A DNA stretch of 64,000 nt from Periweissella fabalis (GCF_012396505.1 NZ_JAAXPN010000004.1:1-64000); one strand, 5' to 3'; positions 1 through 9,569 are shown, numbered from the stretch's first letter. Notes: generated from the sequence alone by a model not told the origin. Made by a program: numbers and translations.

Positions 1-600
1 CTGAATCGACTGTTGATGTTGATTCTGAGTCAGATACTGAAGTACTCATTGAAGTTGACTTAACTTCTGAAGTACTTGTTGATGCTGAATCTGAATCGAC
101 TGTTGATGTTGATTCTGAATCTGATACTGAAGTGCTCAATGATGTTGATTTAACTTCTGAAGCACTTGTTGATGCTGAATCTGAATCTGATACTGAAGTA
201 CTCAATGATGTTGATTTAACTTCTGAAGCACTTGTTGATTCTGAATCTGATACTGAAGTACTCAACGATGTTGATTTAACTTCTGAAGTACTTGTTGATG
301 CTGAATCTGAATCGACTGTTGATGTTGATTCTGAGTCAGATACTGAAGTACTCATTGAAGTTGACTTAACTTCTGAAGTACTTGTTGATGCTGAATCTGA
401 ATCGACTGTTGATGTTGATTCTGAATCTGATACTGAAGTGCTCAATGATGTTGATTTAACTTCTGAAGCACTTGTTGACGCTGAATCGACTGTTGATGTT
501 GATTCTGAGTCAGATACTGAAGTGCTTATTGAAGTTGACTTAACTTCTGAAGTACTTGTTGATTCTGAATCTGACAATGATGCACTCGCTGAGCGTGAAG
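1..600 (-). repeat. Tandem Ser-X dipeptide-coding repeat array
   Basis: The core 'taacttctga' recurs at 61, 151, 217, 277, 367, 457 and 541, giving steps of 90, 66, 60, 90, 90 and 84 bases. All are multiples of six, so each change in unit length keeps the alternating Ser-X pattern on the minus strand. Units are nearly identical at DNA level. The array continues past the left edge. It codes for the stalk of the surface adhesin. It is a coding repeat, not a CRISPR: no constant repeat separated by unique spacers is seen. Confidence 0.9.
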
Positions 601-2767
601 GTGCAAGAGTACTATCACTTTGTGAGGTAGAATCACTAGTACTCATAGAATCACTATCACTTACAACCTTTGATGTACTTGTTGGAATAGAAGTACTACT
701 ACTGGTTGATTGTGATGTACTATTTGAGATTGAAGTTGAGTTTGTTGGTGTATTAGAAACAACTGTCAAGGTAGCTGTATTAGTTTGGAAAGATGAAGTA
801 TCACCAGCTTTACCCTTAGAATCAATAGGTGTAACTTTAATAATAGCATAGTATTGTGTACCGTTAGCAGTTTGTGCAACATTGTTCAATACTAATGTTG
901 ATCCTGTTTGATCAGTTAATAGTTTGTTACTACCAAATGATCCTGCTCCAACTTGATACCATTGATAAACAATCGTTGCATTTTTAGGTGCAACAGTACC
1001 TTGGATTGGGAACGTTGCGGTTGAACCAGCTGTTACAGTTTGGTTATCCAATCCTCCACCGACTTTTACTTGCACTTTACTTGAAAGTGTTTTGCCATCT
1101 GGATTTGTAATAGTTGCTGTAAATGTTACAACCCCTGATTGCTTTGCGTTGTTGGCCGTAATCACCCCAGTTACAGAATCAATTTTTGCAAGGGACTCAT
1201 TATCTGAAGTCCATTTAACGTCACCTGTACCATTACCAACATTAGCATTTGCTTGTGTTTGTTGACCGTTGTAATACAAGTAACTTTGATCAACATTAGT
1301 AGTAATTTTCGTTGCATTTTGAGATTTGTCAAAGACATTAACTTGAATAACCTGTGAGTAATAATTTAAATTATAAATTAATCCGCTAACATTGTTTTTT
1401 AATTGGAAATAATAAGTCCCTGTTTGGGTGGGTGTATATACTAAATCTCCAATCGGATTTAAATTTAGTATAGAAGGCTGTGTCGCTTTGTTATCATTTG
1501 GTGCTATGTCCCATTTTTTTGTAGTAGGGTTATACATGTACCATGTATAATGAGACTGTCCAAGTATGAATTCAAAAGCTGATCGGCTAAACGATGCTTT
1601 CACGGTTGTGCTCGTGTTAACAATTGTATTCGTAACTTGTTTTGGTGATGTTGTAAATCCACCAGTTAAATACACAAGAAACCAAATTGCTGGATCTGAT
1701 GGTGTTTGCATTGGCCCTGGTATTCCACTAGCCGCAACAGCATCATGTTGTTTTGGTTGTGCTAAGAAGCTCTTGTAACTATTAGCTAATACTGATTGGA
1801 ATTGTGCAGAGTTAATTTGTGCTTGTGTTGCTAATTTATTTTGATTCAAGTATGTAAGTACTGAACTCTTGTAATCACCAAAGTTAGTAGGTTTAGTGGT
1901 AGTAGTATCTGCAACTGTGCGGTGGTTAAAATTAACAACCAAACCATTGGCTTCTGCATATGCTTGGGCAGCATTTAAAATCGCAGTGCTTGGTGTTTGA
2001 TCATTTGCTAATACAATACTCAATTCGTGAGTTGTTGCATCAACAGTAACTGTTGCATTTTTAGGCAATGCAAGAGCTAATGCTTTTTGTGCTGATGCAG
2101 TAGCGGTTTTGTTAGCTGCTACTTCATCAACAGTCGTACTGTTTGTAAGTGAGTTAGAAGTTGAAGCAGACCCTTTAGTGCTGGTTGCTGCTTTACTTGA
2201 ACTAGTTGATGCGTCTGATGTACTTGTACTAGTTGTTGATGTGCTTGTTGACGCTTCTGATGTACTTGTACTAGTTGTTGATGTGCTTGTTGACGCTTCT
2301 GATGTACTTGTACTAGTTGTTGATGCATCTGATGTACTTGTGCTTGTTTCTGAAATACTTGTTGATGCATTTGAAGTGCTGTTAGCTAATGCACTCTTAC
2401 TTGTACTTGCATTAGTAGCTGAAGTACTTGTTGAGATACTTTCTGAAATACTCTTAGATAAACTTTCAGAAGTCGAAGTACTTTGACTAGTGCTAGTATT
2501 TACTGCTGAAGTACTTGTTGATGCAGCAGGAATTGTGGCCGTTTGTTGCGTGGCCAGCACCGCCCCTTGATCAACTTCTTTTGCAGTATCACTATTTCCG
2601 TTAGAAATATCGGCGTGCGCGACTTGCGTACCCACCGCACTTGCTCCTAACACACCCCCAAATAATGACATACCGGCAACAAACCATTGCTTACCAGCCT
2701 TATACATTTTAAAGTGTTCATACTTTGTTTCATGCATTAATTTATAATAATTGTTCTTCTTGGACAT
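1..2767 (-). CDS. Serine-rich repeat surface adhesin, N-terminal part (open at left edge)
   Basis: Reading from the ATG at 2767 leftwards the frame stays in phase at residues 1, 235, 557 and 904 and has not ended at base 1, so at least 922 residues are present and the C-terminus lies outside. The N-terminus holds KMYKAGKQW at residues 20-28, an exact KxYKxGKxW match, followed by a hydrophobic stretch and a signal-peptidase-like end near residue 52. A Ser/Thr-rich region (about 75-220) is followed by a folded region (about 220-470), Ig/Big-like modules (about 480-670), then a long SxSx repeat region to the edge. Family knowledge: such proteins are glycosylated, exported by the accessory SecA2/SecY2 route and anchored to the wall by LPXTG, mediating adhesion or biofilm. 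Export, glycosylation and anchoring are inferred; none of those genes is in view. RBS GGGGG lies upstream of the ATG. Confidence 0.88.
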   Translation of the reverse strand, partial: MSKKNNYYKLMHETKYEHFKMYKAGKQWFVAGMSLFGGVLGASAVGTQVAHADISNGNSDTAKEVDQGAVLATQQTATIPAASTSTSAVNTSTSQSTSTSESLSKSISESISTSTSATNASTSKSALANSTSNASTSISETSTSTSDASTTSTSTSEASTSTSTTSTSTSEASTSTSTTSTSTSDASTSSSKAATSTKGSASTSNSLTNSTTVDEVAANKTATASAQKALALALPKNATVTVDATTHELSIVLANDQTPSTAILNAAQAYAEANGLVVNFNHRTVADTTTTKPTNFGDYKSSVLTYLNQNKLATQAQINSAQFQSVLANSYKSFLAQPKQHDAVAASGIPGPMQTPSDPAIWFLVYLTGGFTTSPKQVTNTIVNTSTTVKASFSRSAFEFILGQSHYTWYMYNPTTKKWDIAPNDNKATQPSILNLNPIGDLVYTPTQTGTYYFQLKNNVSGLIYNLNYYSQVIQVNVFDKSQNATKITTNVDQSYLYYNGQQTQANANVGNGTGDVKWTSDNESLAKIDSVTGVITANNAKQSGVVTFTATITNPDGKTLSSKVQVKVGGGLDNQTVTAGSTATFPIQGTVAPKNATIVYQWYQVGAGSFGSNKLLTDQTGSTLVLNNVAQTANGTQYYAIIKVTPIDSKGKAGDTSSFQTNTATLTVVSNTPTNSTSISNSTSQSTSSSTSIPTSTSKVVSDSDSMSTSDSTSQSDSTLAPSRSASASLSDSESTSTSEVKSTSISTSVSDSESTSTVDSASTSASEVKSTSLSTSVSDSESTSTVDSDSASTSTSEVKSTSMSTSVSDSESTSTVDSDSASTSTSEVKSTSLSTSVSDSESTSASEVKSTSLSTSVSDSDSASTSASEVKSTSLSTSVSDSESTSTVDSDSASTSTSEVKSTSMSTSVSDSESTSTVDS

Positions 2768-3053
2768 AAAAAATCCCCCACAGTAAATTTATTTTAGAAC
2801 ATGCATTAATTATTGCATCAAAAATACAAACTAATTTTTTTTTCGCAAACTTGGGATATCTTATGTAAAAATCAGCATATTTTTTTAATTTTTCAAAAAA
2901 AAATTAAATTAATTGGAAATTCCAATAAATATGCCAATCTTATTAGTTGATTTTTTCAAAAAAATCATAAATATATTATTTTTTTAATTTTATTTTAAAT
3001 AAGAAACATAACTCAACTAAATAATAATTTATGTTTACATAAGTTAAATAAAT
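2768..3053. other. AT-rich intergenic region upstream of the surface protein
   Basis: No open frame with a ribosome binding site is visible. The stretch is strongly AT-rich with many A and T runs. It lies immediately 5' of the surface adhesin gene, so it should carry that gene's promoter, but I cannot pick one hexamer pair with confidence because TATAAT-like strings are abundant by composition. The right part ends in the frr terminator. Confidence 0.5.
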
Positions 3054-3105
3054 AAAAAAGCGATTTATTAATACTCGTTTTTGAGTACTAATAAATCGCT
3101 TTTTA
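3054..3105 (-). terminator. Terminator after frr
   Basis: Long inverted repeat: AAAAAGCGATTTATTA on one arm and TAATAAATCGCTTTTT on the other, with further pairing toward a GTTTTT loop. On the minus strand it follows the frr stop by about 16 bases and ends in a T run, ending the pyrH-frr transcript before the surface protein gene. Confidence 0.9.
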
Positions 3106-3121
3106 AATGCAATTCTCAAAA

Positions 3122-3679
3122 CTAGATAGTTAACAATTCTTGTTCCTTATCTTTGGCAATTGCATCAATATTTTTAACCGCAGCATCAGTTGCTTTTTGT
3201 ACTTGATCTTCTAAATCATGCAAATCATCTTCTGTAATTTCATTCGCCTTTTGTTGCTTTTTAAGAGTGTCAATCGCGTCACGTCGTACATTACGAACCG
3301 CAACTTTTGCATTTTCAGCTTCACCCTTCACATCTTTTGCTAATTCCTTACGACGTTCCTCAGTCAATTGAGGAATTACTAGGCGAATTGATGTCCCATC
3401 ATTTGACGGTGTCAATCCTAAATCCGAAGCATAAATCGCATGTTCAATTGCATCCAAAGCTGATTTATCATATGGTGTAATTAAAAGCACTCGCGCTTCA
3501 GGAACTTGAATTGAGGCCATTTGATTAAGTGGTGTCATCGCTCCATAGTACTCAGCTTCAACACGGTTTAATAAACCAACATTGGCCCGACCTGCACGAA
3601 TATTTTGTAATTCACGTTGGAGTGCTTCACCCGCTTTTTCCATGCGTGCTTGAGCATCAGTGATAATTGCATTTGCCAT
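3122..3679 (-). CDS. frr: Ribosome recycling factor
   Basis: A 185-residue protein, the usual length of RRF, starting [10 protein letters not shown]. It works with EF-G in the cytoplasm to split post-termination ribosomes. The conserved features seen are the N-terminal helix with '[10 protein letters not shown]', the central '[22 protein letters not shown]' region in the head domain, and the long C-terminal helices with '[14 protein letters not shown]'. It lies 5 bases downstream of pyrH in the same direction, the order seen in most Firmicutes, and is followed directly by a strong terminator. RBS AAAGGAG precedes the ATG. Confidence 0.97.
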   Translation of the reverse strand: MANAIITDAQARMEKAGEALQRELQNIRAGRANVGLLNRVEAEYYGAMTPLNQMASIQVPEARVLLITPYDKSALDAIEHAIYASDLGLTPSNDGTSIRLVIPQLTEERRKELAKDVKGEAENAKVAVRNVRRDAIDTLKKQQKANEITEDDLHDLEDQVQKATDAAVKNIDAIAKDKEQELLTI

Positions 3680-3684
3680 AATCT

Positions 3685-4500
<816 letters not shown>

Positions 4501-4514
4501 CTAACTTATTAAAA

Positions 4515-5390
4515 TTAGTTAATTTGGCCCATAACTTCAGCAGCGAAGTCAGTGTTTTTCTTTTCCATACCTTCACCCACTTCGTAACGGATGAATGATT
4601 TTAATGAACCGTTCTTTGATTCTACGTACTTAGCAACCGTTTGGTCACCATCTTTAACAAATGGTTGATCTGCTAATGAGATTTCAGCAAGGAACTTGTT
4701 TAAACGACCTTCAACAATCTTTTCCTTGATGTTTTCTGGCTTACCAGCCATATCTTCAGCGTTCATTTGAACTTCTTTTTCATGTGCTACAACATCTGCA
4801 GGCACTTCGTCACGTGAAACGAATTGTGGGTTAATAGCCGCAACGTGCATTGCAACATCCTTAGCAGTTTCAGCATCGGCACCATCAAGCAATACAAGTG
4901 ATGAAATACGGCCACCCATGTGTGAGTACGCACCAAAGCTTTGTGAAGCTTCTTTTTCAACGATAACAAAACGACGGAGAGTAATCTTTTCACCAGTAAT
5001 TTGAGTAGTGTGGATAATCATGTCGTTAAGAGTTTCTGAATCGCTAACTTTGAGTTCTAAAGCAGCTTCAACATCAGCTGGTTTGAACTCAACGATTGCG
5101 TTAGCAACAGCGTGTAATAAGTCGTTAAATTCTTTGTTACCGGCAACGAAGTCAGTTTCAGAGTTTAATTCAACGATAGCTGCGGCGTTATCCTTAACAG
5201 CAACATAAGTCATACCTTCAGCAGCAATCCGGTCACCCTTCTTAGCAGCCTTAGCCATACCCTTTTCACGGAGTAAGTCGATAGCTTTTGACATGTCTCC
5301 ATCAACTTCGACAAGCGCCTTTTTGGCGTCCATCATACCAACACCTGTTTTTTCACGTAATTCTTTAACTTGAGTAGCAGTAATAGCCAT
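4515..5390 (-). CDS. tsf: Elongation factor Ts
   Basis: A 291-residue guanine-nucleotide exchange factor for EF-Tu. The N-terminal UBA-like domain (residues 1-50) begins [20 protein letters not shown]. The [10 protein letters not shown] motif near residue 80, which contacts EF-Tu, is intact, followed by the two core subdomains. It lies downstream of rpsB as in nearly all bacteria, with a 186-base gap, and is followed by a strong terminator. RBS AAGGAG is 9 bases before the ATG. Confidence 0.97.
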   Translation of the reverse strand: MAITATQVKELREKTGVGMMDAKKALVEVDGDMSKAIDLLREKGMAKAAKKGDRIAAEGMTYVAVKDNAAAIVELNSETDFVAGNKEFNDLLHAVANAIVEFKPADVEAALELKVSDSETLNDMIIHTTQITGEKITLRRFVIVEKEASQSFGAYSHMGGRISSLVLLDGADAETAKDVAMHVAAINPQFVSRDEVPADVVAHEKEVQMNAEDMAGKPENIKEKIVEGRLNKFLAEISLADQPFVKDGDQTVAKYVESKNGSLKSFIRYEVGEGMEKKNTDFAAEVMGQIN

Positions 5391-5576
5391 GAGTTATTAA
5401 ATCTCCTTAAAATCGTTATTATCAATAATTATTATCTTTTTTAATTGTACCTTAAATCTGCCAAAATAGCAGTTAAAAAAAGCCAGAAAGCTACTTTTTT
5501 TCAAAAAAATAGACTACCACAGGTTAGCCAGATTAATCTAGCAAAACTATTGTGACAGCCTACTCTAAACATTTAA

Positions 5577-6356
5577 TTACTTTTCAGCGTTGTCGCCTTC
5601 AACTACGGCAGCGATTTCTTCGATTGATTCAACTGAATCATCAGCACCAAATGAGTTTTCATCAACTTGGTCTTCGCCTTGGTTACCTTCGATGATTGCG
5701 TCAGCCATCTTAGCAGTGATCAAACGTACGGCACGGATAGCATCATCGTTAGAAGGAATCTTAACATCGATGTCATCTGGGTCGGCGTTAGTATCAACCA
5801 TAGCTACGATTGGAATGTTCAACTTGTGTGCTTCTTGAACAGCAAGTTGTTCCTTACGAGGGTCAACAACAAATAACAAATCAGGAATCTTAGGCATATC
5901 TGCGATACCACCCAAGAACTTTTCAAGCTTAGCAGTTTGCTTTACAAGTAAAGCAACTTCTTTCTTAGGAAGACGATCAAAAGTACCATCTTCAGCCATA
6001 GCTTTAAGTTCCTTCAAACGTGCGATACGCGCTTGAATAGTATTCCAGTTTGTCAAAGTACCACCCAACCAACGGTGGTTGATGTAGAATTGACCAGCAC
6101 GCTTTGCTTCTTCAGCAATAGCGTCTTGGGCTTGCTTTTTAGTACCAACAAACAATACAACGGCACCGTCTTTAGCAGCGTCACGTACGTAGTTGTAAGC
6201 TTGGTCAACAAGTTTTACAGTCTTTTGTAAGTCGATGATGTAGATACCGTTACGTTCAGTAAAGATAAATTCTTTCATCTTAGGGTTCCAGCGACGAGTT
6301 TGGTGACCAAAGTGGACACCGGCTTCGAGCAATTGCTTCATTGAGATAACTGCCAT
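5577..6356 (-). CDS. rpsB: 30S ribosomal protein S2
   Basis: A 259-residue S2 protein starting [20 protein letters not shown], the family signature. A second signature, '[12 protein letters not shown]', is present near residue 155. The acidic C-terminal tail is typical of Firmicutes S2. It is the first gene of the rpsB-tsf transcription unit, with a good promoter at 6473-6501 and a leader of roughly 100 bases that can form a hairpin; S2 commonly represses its own messenger, which is inferred here. RBS GGAGG precedes the ATG. Confidence 0.97.
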   Translation of the reverse strand: MAVISMKQLLEAGVHFGHQTRRWNPKMKEFIFTERNGIYIIDLQKTVKLVDQAYNYVRDAAKDGAVVLFVGTKKQAQDAIAEEAKRAGQFYINHRWLGGTLTNWNTIQARIARLKELKAMAEDGTFDRLPKKEVALLVKQTAKLEKFLGGIADMPKIPDLLFVVDPRKEQLAVQEAHKLNIPIVAMVDTNADPDDIDVKIPSNDDAIRAVRLITAKMADAIIEGNQGEDQVDENSFGADDSVESIEEIAAVVEGDNAEK

Positions 6357-6439
6357 GAGTTATTCCTCCAAAAGTTTGTTTATTCCTCCCCTAATCGCAT
6401 TTGTAGCTGGACGATCGCTCGCAACCCAGTCGACATTGA

Positions 6440-6465
6440 TTAAGGTGTGAATTGGTTTTAACACC
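6440..6465 (-). promoter_or_regulatory. Hairpin in the rpsB leader (possible autoregulatory element)
   Basis: The pair GGTGT and ACACC flanks an AT-rich loop in the 5' leader just after the predicted rpsB transcription start. The position fits a ribosomal-protein leader structure, but five base pairs alone are weak evidence, and I cannot show that S2 binds it. Confidence 0.3.
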
Positions 6466-6472
6466 GTTTAAT

Positions 6473-6501
6473 ATATTACCAAATATAATTAGTCGATGCA
6501 A
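6473..6501 (-). promoter_or_regulatory. rpsB promoter
   Basis: On the minus strand TTGCAT (6496-6501), 17 bases, then TAATAT (6473-6478). Both hexamers fit a sigma-A promoter and the spacing is optimal. It places the start about 110 bases before the rpsB ATG. Confidence 0.7.
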
Positions 6502-6524
6502 GTAAAAATTAGCTACTTTTTATT

Positions 6525-6800
6525 TTAAATTTTGACACCATGACTACGTAAATATTGTTCTTTTTTAGCACGAGTTTGATGTTTAAAATGCCATTCAGCT
6601 GAAAGTGCATCATGTTTATTATCAAAAACTTCTTGGTAAATCAATCTTAGTGGATGTTTACTTTTAATTTTTGTAAATTTTGCCCCTTTATATTGCTGAT
6701 GGGTTGCAAATCGGCGAGCAACATTGTCTGTGAAACCTGTATATAGCATATTATCTGCTGTTAAAATTACATACATATAATAAGCTTTATCATTCTCCAT
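6525..6800 (-). CDS. GIY-YIG nuclease-fold protein (YazA/UPF0213 type)
   Basis: A 91-residue single-domain protein. The GIY-YIG core appears as 'YYMYVILTADNMLYTGFTDN' with the second tyrosine-glycine pair as YTG, then the conserved arginine in 'VARRFATH'. It resembles the YazA/YhbQ family, whose biological substrate is not established. Its ATG overlaps the end of the upstream methyltransferase gene by 11 bases, so the two are translationally coupled; the same pair (yabB-yazA) is adjacent in Bacillus. Function beyond the fold is not claimed. Confidence 0.88.
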   Translation of the reverse strand: MENDKAYYMYVILTADNMLYTGFTDNVARRFATHQQYKGAKFTKIKSKHPLRLIYQEVFDNKHDALSAEWHFKHQTRAKKEQYLRSHGVKI

Positions 6801-7542
6801 ATAACACCTGCTTAATCATTGGCGTATAATGGCCGTCGATGTCGTATACGGTTAGCGGATCTAACACCCTCACTCCACCACTCTTACCATTTTTGATTGC
6901 TTCAATTAGAACTATATTAGCTTCCTTACCCACTTTTGGATGTACAAATTGAATACGTTTTGGTGCTACTCGAACAGCTTGCATTGCAAGTAAAACATCA
7001 ACTAAGCGATCGGGACGGTGAACCATGAATAACTTGCCATTATCTTTCAATAATCGACTAGACACTTGACAAACAGTATCCAAATTTGTCGTAATTTCAT
7101 GTCGAGCAATGGCCAAGTGTTCATTAGGATTTTTTTGAGATGTTTCACTACTTAAAAAATAAGGTGGATTACATAATACCGTTTCAACCGTTCCACTTTT
7201 GATATAACTTAACGTATCTGCTAAATCGATGTTTAGCACATTTATTCGAGTTTCTAAATTATTTAGCATAATTGAACGAGTTGCCATGTCAGCTAAGCGC
7301 GGTTGCAATTCAACTTCTGTAATATTCCCGATACTTTTTTGCGAGTAAAAAAGGCCAATTGCACCGTTTCCGGCACATAAATCAACTGTATGCCCGCGTC
7401 CGCCTTTAGGTGCTTTAGCAAAATGTGCCAATAAAACGGCATCTAATGAAAAAGCAAAAACACTAGCACTTTGAATTATTTGAATATTTTGACTAAATAA
7501 TTGATCAATTCGTTCGTCAGATTTTAAGTGTACTTTTGTCAT
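6790..7542 (-). CDS. tRNA1(Val) (adenine(37)-N6)-methyltransferase family (YabB/TrmN6)
   Basis: A 250-residue SAM-dependent methyltransferase. The SAM-binding motif I is 'VDLCAGNGAIGLF' near residue 53, and motif IV is NPPYF near residue 125, the signature of N6-adenine methyltransferases. TrmN6 homologues modify adenine 37 of tRNA-Val, though the exact substrate of the Firmicutes branch is inferred. It is the first gene of a two-gene unit with the GIY-YIG protein. It is divergent from plsC. RBS AGGG precedes the ATG by about nine bases. Confidence 0.88.
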   Translation of the reverse strand: MTKVHLKSDERIDQLFSQNIQIIQSASVFAFSLDAVLLAHFAKAPKGGRGHTVDLCAGNGAIGLFYSQKSIGNITEVELQPRLADMATRSIMLNNLETRINVLNIDLADTLSYIKSGTVETVLCNPPYFLSSETSQKNPNEHLAIARHEITTNLDTVCQVSSRLLKDNGKLFMVHRPDRLVDVLLAMQAVRVAPKRIQFVHPKVGKEANIVLIEAIKNGKSGGVRVLDPLTVYDIDGHYTPMIKQVLYGE

Positions 7543-7623
7543 AAAAATTTCCCTACTTGCTTTAAGGAGCTGAATTTTGCATACTTAAAAAGTATAAAAG
7601 TTTTTTAAAGGAGCTCCAAGATA

Positions 7624-8259
7624 ATGTTTTATTCTATTGCACGGATAATCGTCCGTTTTCTACTTTTTATTATTAATGGTAAAACCAAAATTTACAACCA
7701 CCATAAACTTCCAGCAGGAACTTTCATTTTAGCTGGCCCCCATCGCACTTGGTGGGATCCGTTGTTTTTTGCAGTTGCTGGTGCACCGCTTAAGTTTAGT
7801 TTCATGGCTAAAATTGAGTTATTCAAAAATCCCATTTTACGCTGGATTTTAGTTCATGCCAATGCCTTCGCAATTGATCGGCAAAACCCAGGGCCTTCTG
7901 CAATTAAGACTCCTGTAAAAAATCTTAAAAGTGAAGATCTAGGATTAATTATATTCCCAACTGGTTCTCGGCATAGCAGTGAGTTAAAGGCTGGCACGAT
8001 GATGATTGCTAAACTATCTGGTCGTCCGGTTGTCCCTGTAGTATATCAAGGCCCTGTCAAATTTTCACAACTTTTCAAACGTAATAATGTCTCAATTATG
8101 TTTGGTGATCCAATTTATGTTGAACGACGTGAAAAACTTGATAATGAAAACATCAATGCTTTTACCCAAAAATTACAAACATCTTTTGATAAACTTGACT
8201 ATGATTTAGATCCAAGTTTCAAATACGTTGACCCCAAACCTAAAGTAACAAAAGAATAG
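7624..8259 (+). CDS. plsC: 1-acyl-glycerol-3-phosphate acyltransferase (PlsC family)
   Basis: A 211-residue membrane-associated acyltransferase that would add the second acyl chain to lysophosphatidic acid. The catalytic HX4D motif is HRTWWD near residue 39. The second block reads FPTGSRHS near residue 120, where the classic motif has EGTR; the glutamate is replaced, so this is a divergent member. Block IV 'VVPVVYQG' is present. A hydrophobic N-terminus suggests membrane contact. It is a single gene, divergent from the methyltransferase and convergent with yneF. RBS AAAGGAG lies 10 bases before the ATG. Confidence 0.85.
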   Translation: MFYSIARIIVRFLLFIINGKTKIYNHHKLPAGTFILAGPHRTWWDPLFFAVAGAPLKFSFMAKIELFKNPILRWILVHANAFAIDRQNPGPSAIKTPVKNLKSEDLGLIIFPTGSRHSSELKAGTMMIAKLSGRPVVPVVYQGPVKFSQLFKRNNVSIMFGDPIYVERREKLDNENINAFTQKLQTSFDKLDYDLDPSFKYVDPKPKVTKE

Positions 8260-8264
8260 CATAC

Positions 8265-8307
8265 AAAAAGCCGACTAATGAAAATAAATTCATCAGCCGG
8301 CTTTTTT
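8265..8307. terminator. Bidirectional terminator between plsC and yneF
   Basis: Arms AAAAAGCCGACTAATGAA and TTCATCAGCCGGCTTTTT with two wobble pairs, an AT loop, and A and T runs on both sides. It sits between two convergent genes and can serve both strands. Confidence 0.9.
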
Positions 8308-8308
8308 A

Positions 8309-8524
8309 TTATTTAGTATGATTCTTCATTGAAGCCATCACTTGTTTCAAACGTTTTTGTGAAGGTGATTGACCCATTGAAATCATCATTGAACGCACCA
8401 TTTCTTCAGAAATTGGTGGATTGTTCTTCAAGTAATTTTCCATGTATTTACGAGCGGCAAAGAAACCACCCACAAATCCAATTACAAGCGCTAAAATAAT
8501 TAAAACAACAGCTAAGAATGACAT
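8309..8524 (-). CDS. yneF: YneF family membrane protein (UPF0154)
   Basis: A 71-residue protein with one N-terminal membrane segment (residues 4-24, ending 'GFVGGFFAARKY') and a basic cytoplasmic tail containing the family block 'NPPISEEMVRSMM'. Its role is not known; the family is widespread in Firmicutes and is linked to the lexA region, as it is here. It ends against the shared terminator. Confidence 0.9.
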   Translation of the reverse strand: MSFLAVVLIILALVIGFVGGFFAARKYMENYLKNNPPISEEMVRSMMISMGQSPSQKRLKQVMASMKNHTK

Positions 8525-8589
8525 GTAAGCTAACTCCTCAATATTTGTAATATATTTAGTTTACTTTATTCTGCTTTAGAAAAAAAGGG

Positions 8590-8829
8590 TTAATCGTCGC
8601 GTAGCCCCTTCTTGCGTTGAATATCTTTAACCTTATCAGGTGTAACTTCATTTCCAGCTTTATCAAAAAGTTGCATCATTTCTACTTGTGATCGAAAAGC
8701 TTCTCTAAAATTAGCTAAAAACTCTTCACGTAAGGCTTGACGTTCAACTTCTTCTTCTGCAGTTAAACCTTCTGCTTTATGTTTTGCGGATAACTCATTA
8801 ATCCGCTGACGTAATTGTTCTCGTTCCAA
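8590..8829 (-). CDS. DUF896 protein (YnzC/UPF0291)
   Basis: A 79-residue charged helical protein starting 'MEREQLRQRINELSAKHK', matching the DUF896/YnzC family, a small helical hairpin protein of unknown role often found in the SOS neighbourhood. The start appears to be TTG at 8829, with AGGTAG upstream; the first ATG downstream would remove conserved residues. It follows lexA by 17 bases and is probably cotranscribed with it and yneF. Confidence 0.85.
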   Translation of the reverse strand: MEREQLRQRINELSAKHKAEGLTAEEEVERQALREEFLANFREAFRSQVEMMQLFDKAGNEVTPDKVKDIQRKKGLRDD

Positions 8830-8846
8830 TGTAACTACCTACCTTG

Positions 8847-9476
8847 TTAGTATACTGAATTACGATACAAGCCCACAACTTTTCCTAAAATTGTCACTGT
8901 ATCCAATATAATTGGTTCCATTGTATCATTTTCTGGTTGCAAACGAAAATGTCCACTTTCACGGAAAAAGCGTTTTACAGTCGCTTCATCCTCATCAGTC
9001 AAGGCAACCACTATATCACCATTATCAGCTTGATTTTGTTTACGAACAATCACTTGATCACCATCTAAAATCCCAATATTAATCATTGACGTTCCTGTTA
9101 CATTCAACATAAATAAATCGCCGTCATAAGCTGATAAATCAGCTGGTAATGGGAAAAATTCAGTTGCTTGCTCTTCAACCGCTAAAATCGGTGTACCAGC
9201 AGTTACTAAACCAACTACTGGAATTTGGCCTGGGTTACTTGAAATTCCTAAAATATCTAAACCTTCATCGGTAATTTCAATTGCCCGTGGTTTTGTACTA
9301 TCTTTACGTAGATACCCTTTGGTTTGCAATCGCACAATATGACCATGTACCGTTGACGTCGAGGCTAAACCAACCGCCTCACATATTTCACGAACTGTTG
9401 GCGGATAGCCTTTTTGGGTTTGTTTTTCGTAAATAAATCGTAAAACCTCAATTTGTTTACTTTCGCCACGTGCCAT
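8847..9476 (-). CDS. lexA: SOS-response repressor LexA
   Basis: A 209-residue repressor-protease. The N-terminal winged helix-turn-helix is seen in '[20 protein letters not shown]' (residues 20-40). The self-cleavage site Ala-Gly lies in VTAGTP near residue 92. The catalytic serine is in GTSMINIG near 130, and the lysine in TVKRFF near 167. RecA filaments formed on damaged DNA trigger self-cleavage. The gene has a strong promoter overlapped by an SOS-type box, which supports autoregulation. It heads lexA-ynzC-yneF. Confidence 0.97.
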   Translation of the reverse strand: MARGESKQIEVLRFIYEKQTQKGYPPTVREICEAVGLASTSTVHGHIVRLQTKGYLRKDSTKPRAIEITDEGLDILGISSNPGQIPVVGLVTAGTPILAVEEQATEFFPLPADLSAYDGDLFMLNVTGTSMINIGILDGDQVIVRKQNQADNGDIVVALTDEDEATVKRFFRESGHFRLQPENDTMEPIILDTVTILGKVVGLYRNSVY

Positions 9477-9514
9477 TGTATCACCCCTTATTCCTCAAAT
9501 TCTAGTTATTGCCT

Positions 9515-9543
9515 ATTATACTTGAAAAAATAAGGTTTTTCAA
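9515..9543 (-). promoter_or_regulatory. lexA promoter
   Basis: On the minus strand TTGAAA (9538-9543), exactly 17 bases, then TATAAT (9515-9520), a near-perfect sigma-A promoter. The -35 hexamer overlaps the candidate LexA box. Confidence 0.85.
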
Positions 9544-9554
9544 ACTAATGTTCG
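9541..9554. promoter_or_regulatory. Candidate LexA operator (SOS box)
   Basis: CAAACTAATGTTCG, read on the minus strand as CGAAC-N4-GTTTG, fits the Gram-positive SOS box CGAAC-N4-GTTYG. It overlaps the -35 element of lexA. A further CGAAC half-site follows ten bases away. Binding is inferred. Confidence 0.7.
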
Positions 9555-9569
9555 CCCATGTTCGTATTG

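Noticed and set aside
1-600. CRISPR-like regular repeats
   Set aside because: Units are joined without unique spacers, vary in length by multiples of six, and are in frame with a secreted protein.
132-851. Long + strand frame coding for an acidic, repeated protein (SESDTEVL... pattern)
   Set aside because: It is the exact antisense of the Ser-X repeats of the surface adhesin, has no RBS and no start context, and its length follows from the hexamer repeat having no stops on either strand.
2109-2486. Frames on both strands at the first Ser-rich block (VDVLVDASDVLVLV... and QVHQ... repeats)
   Set aside because: Both are out-of-phase shadows of the Ser-rich region of the adhesin; the signal-peptide frame runs straight through.
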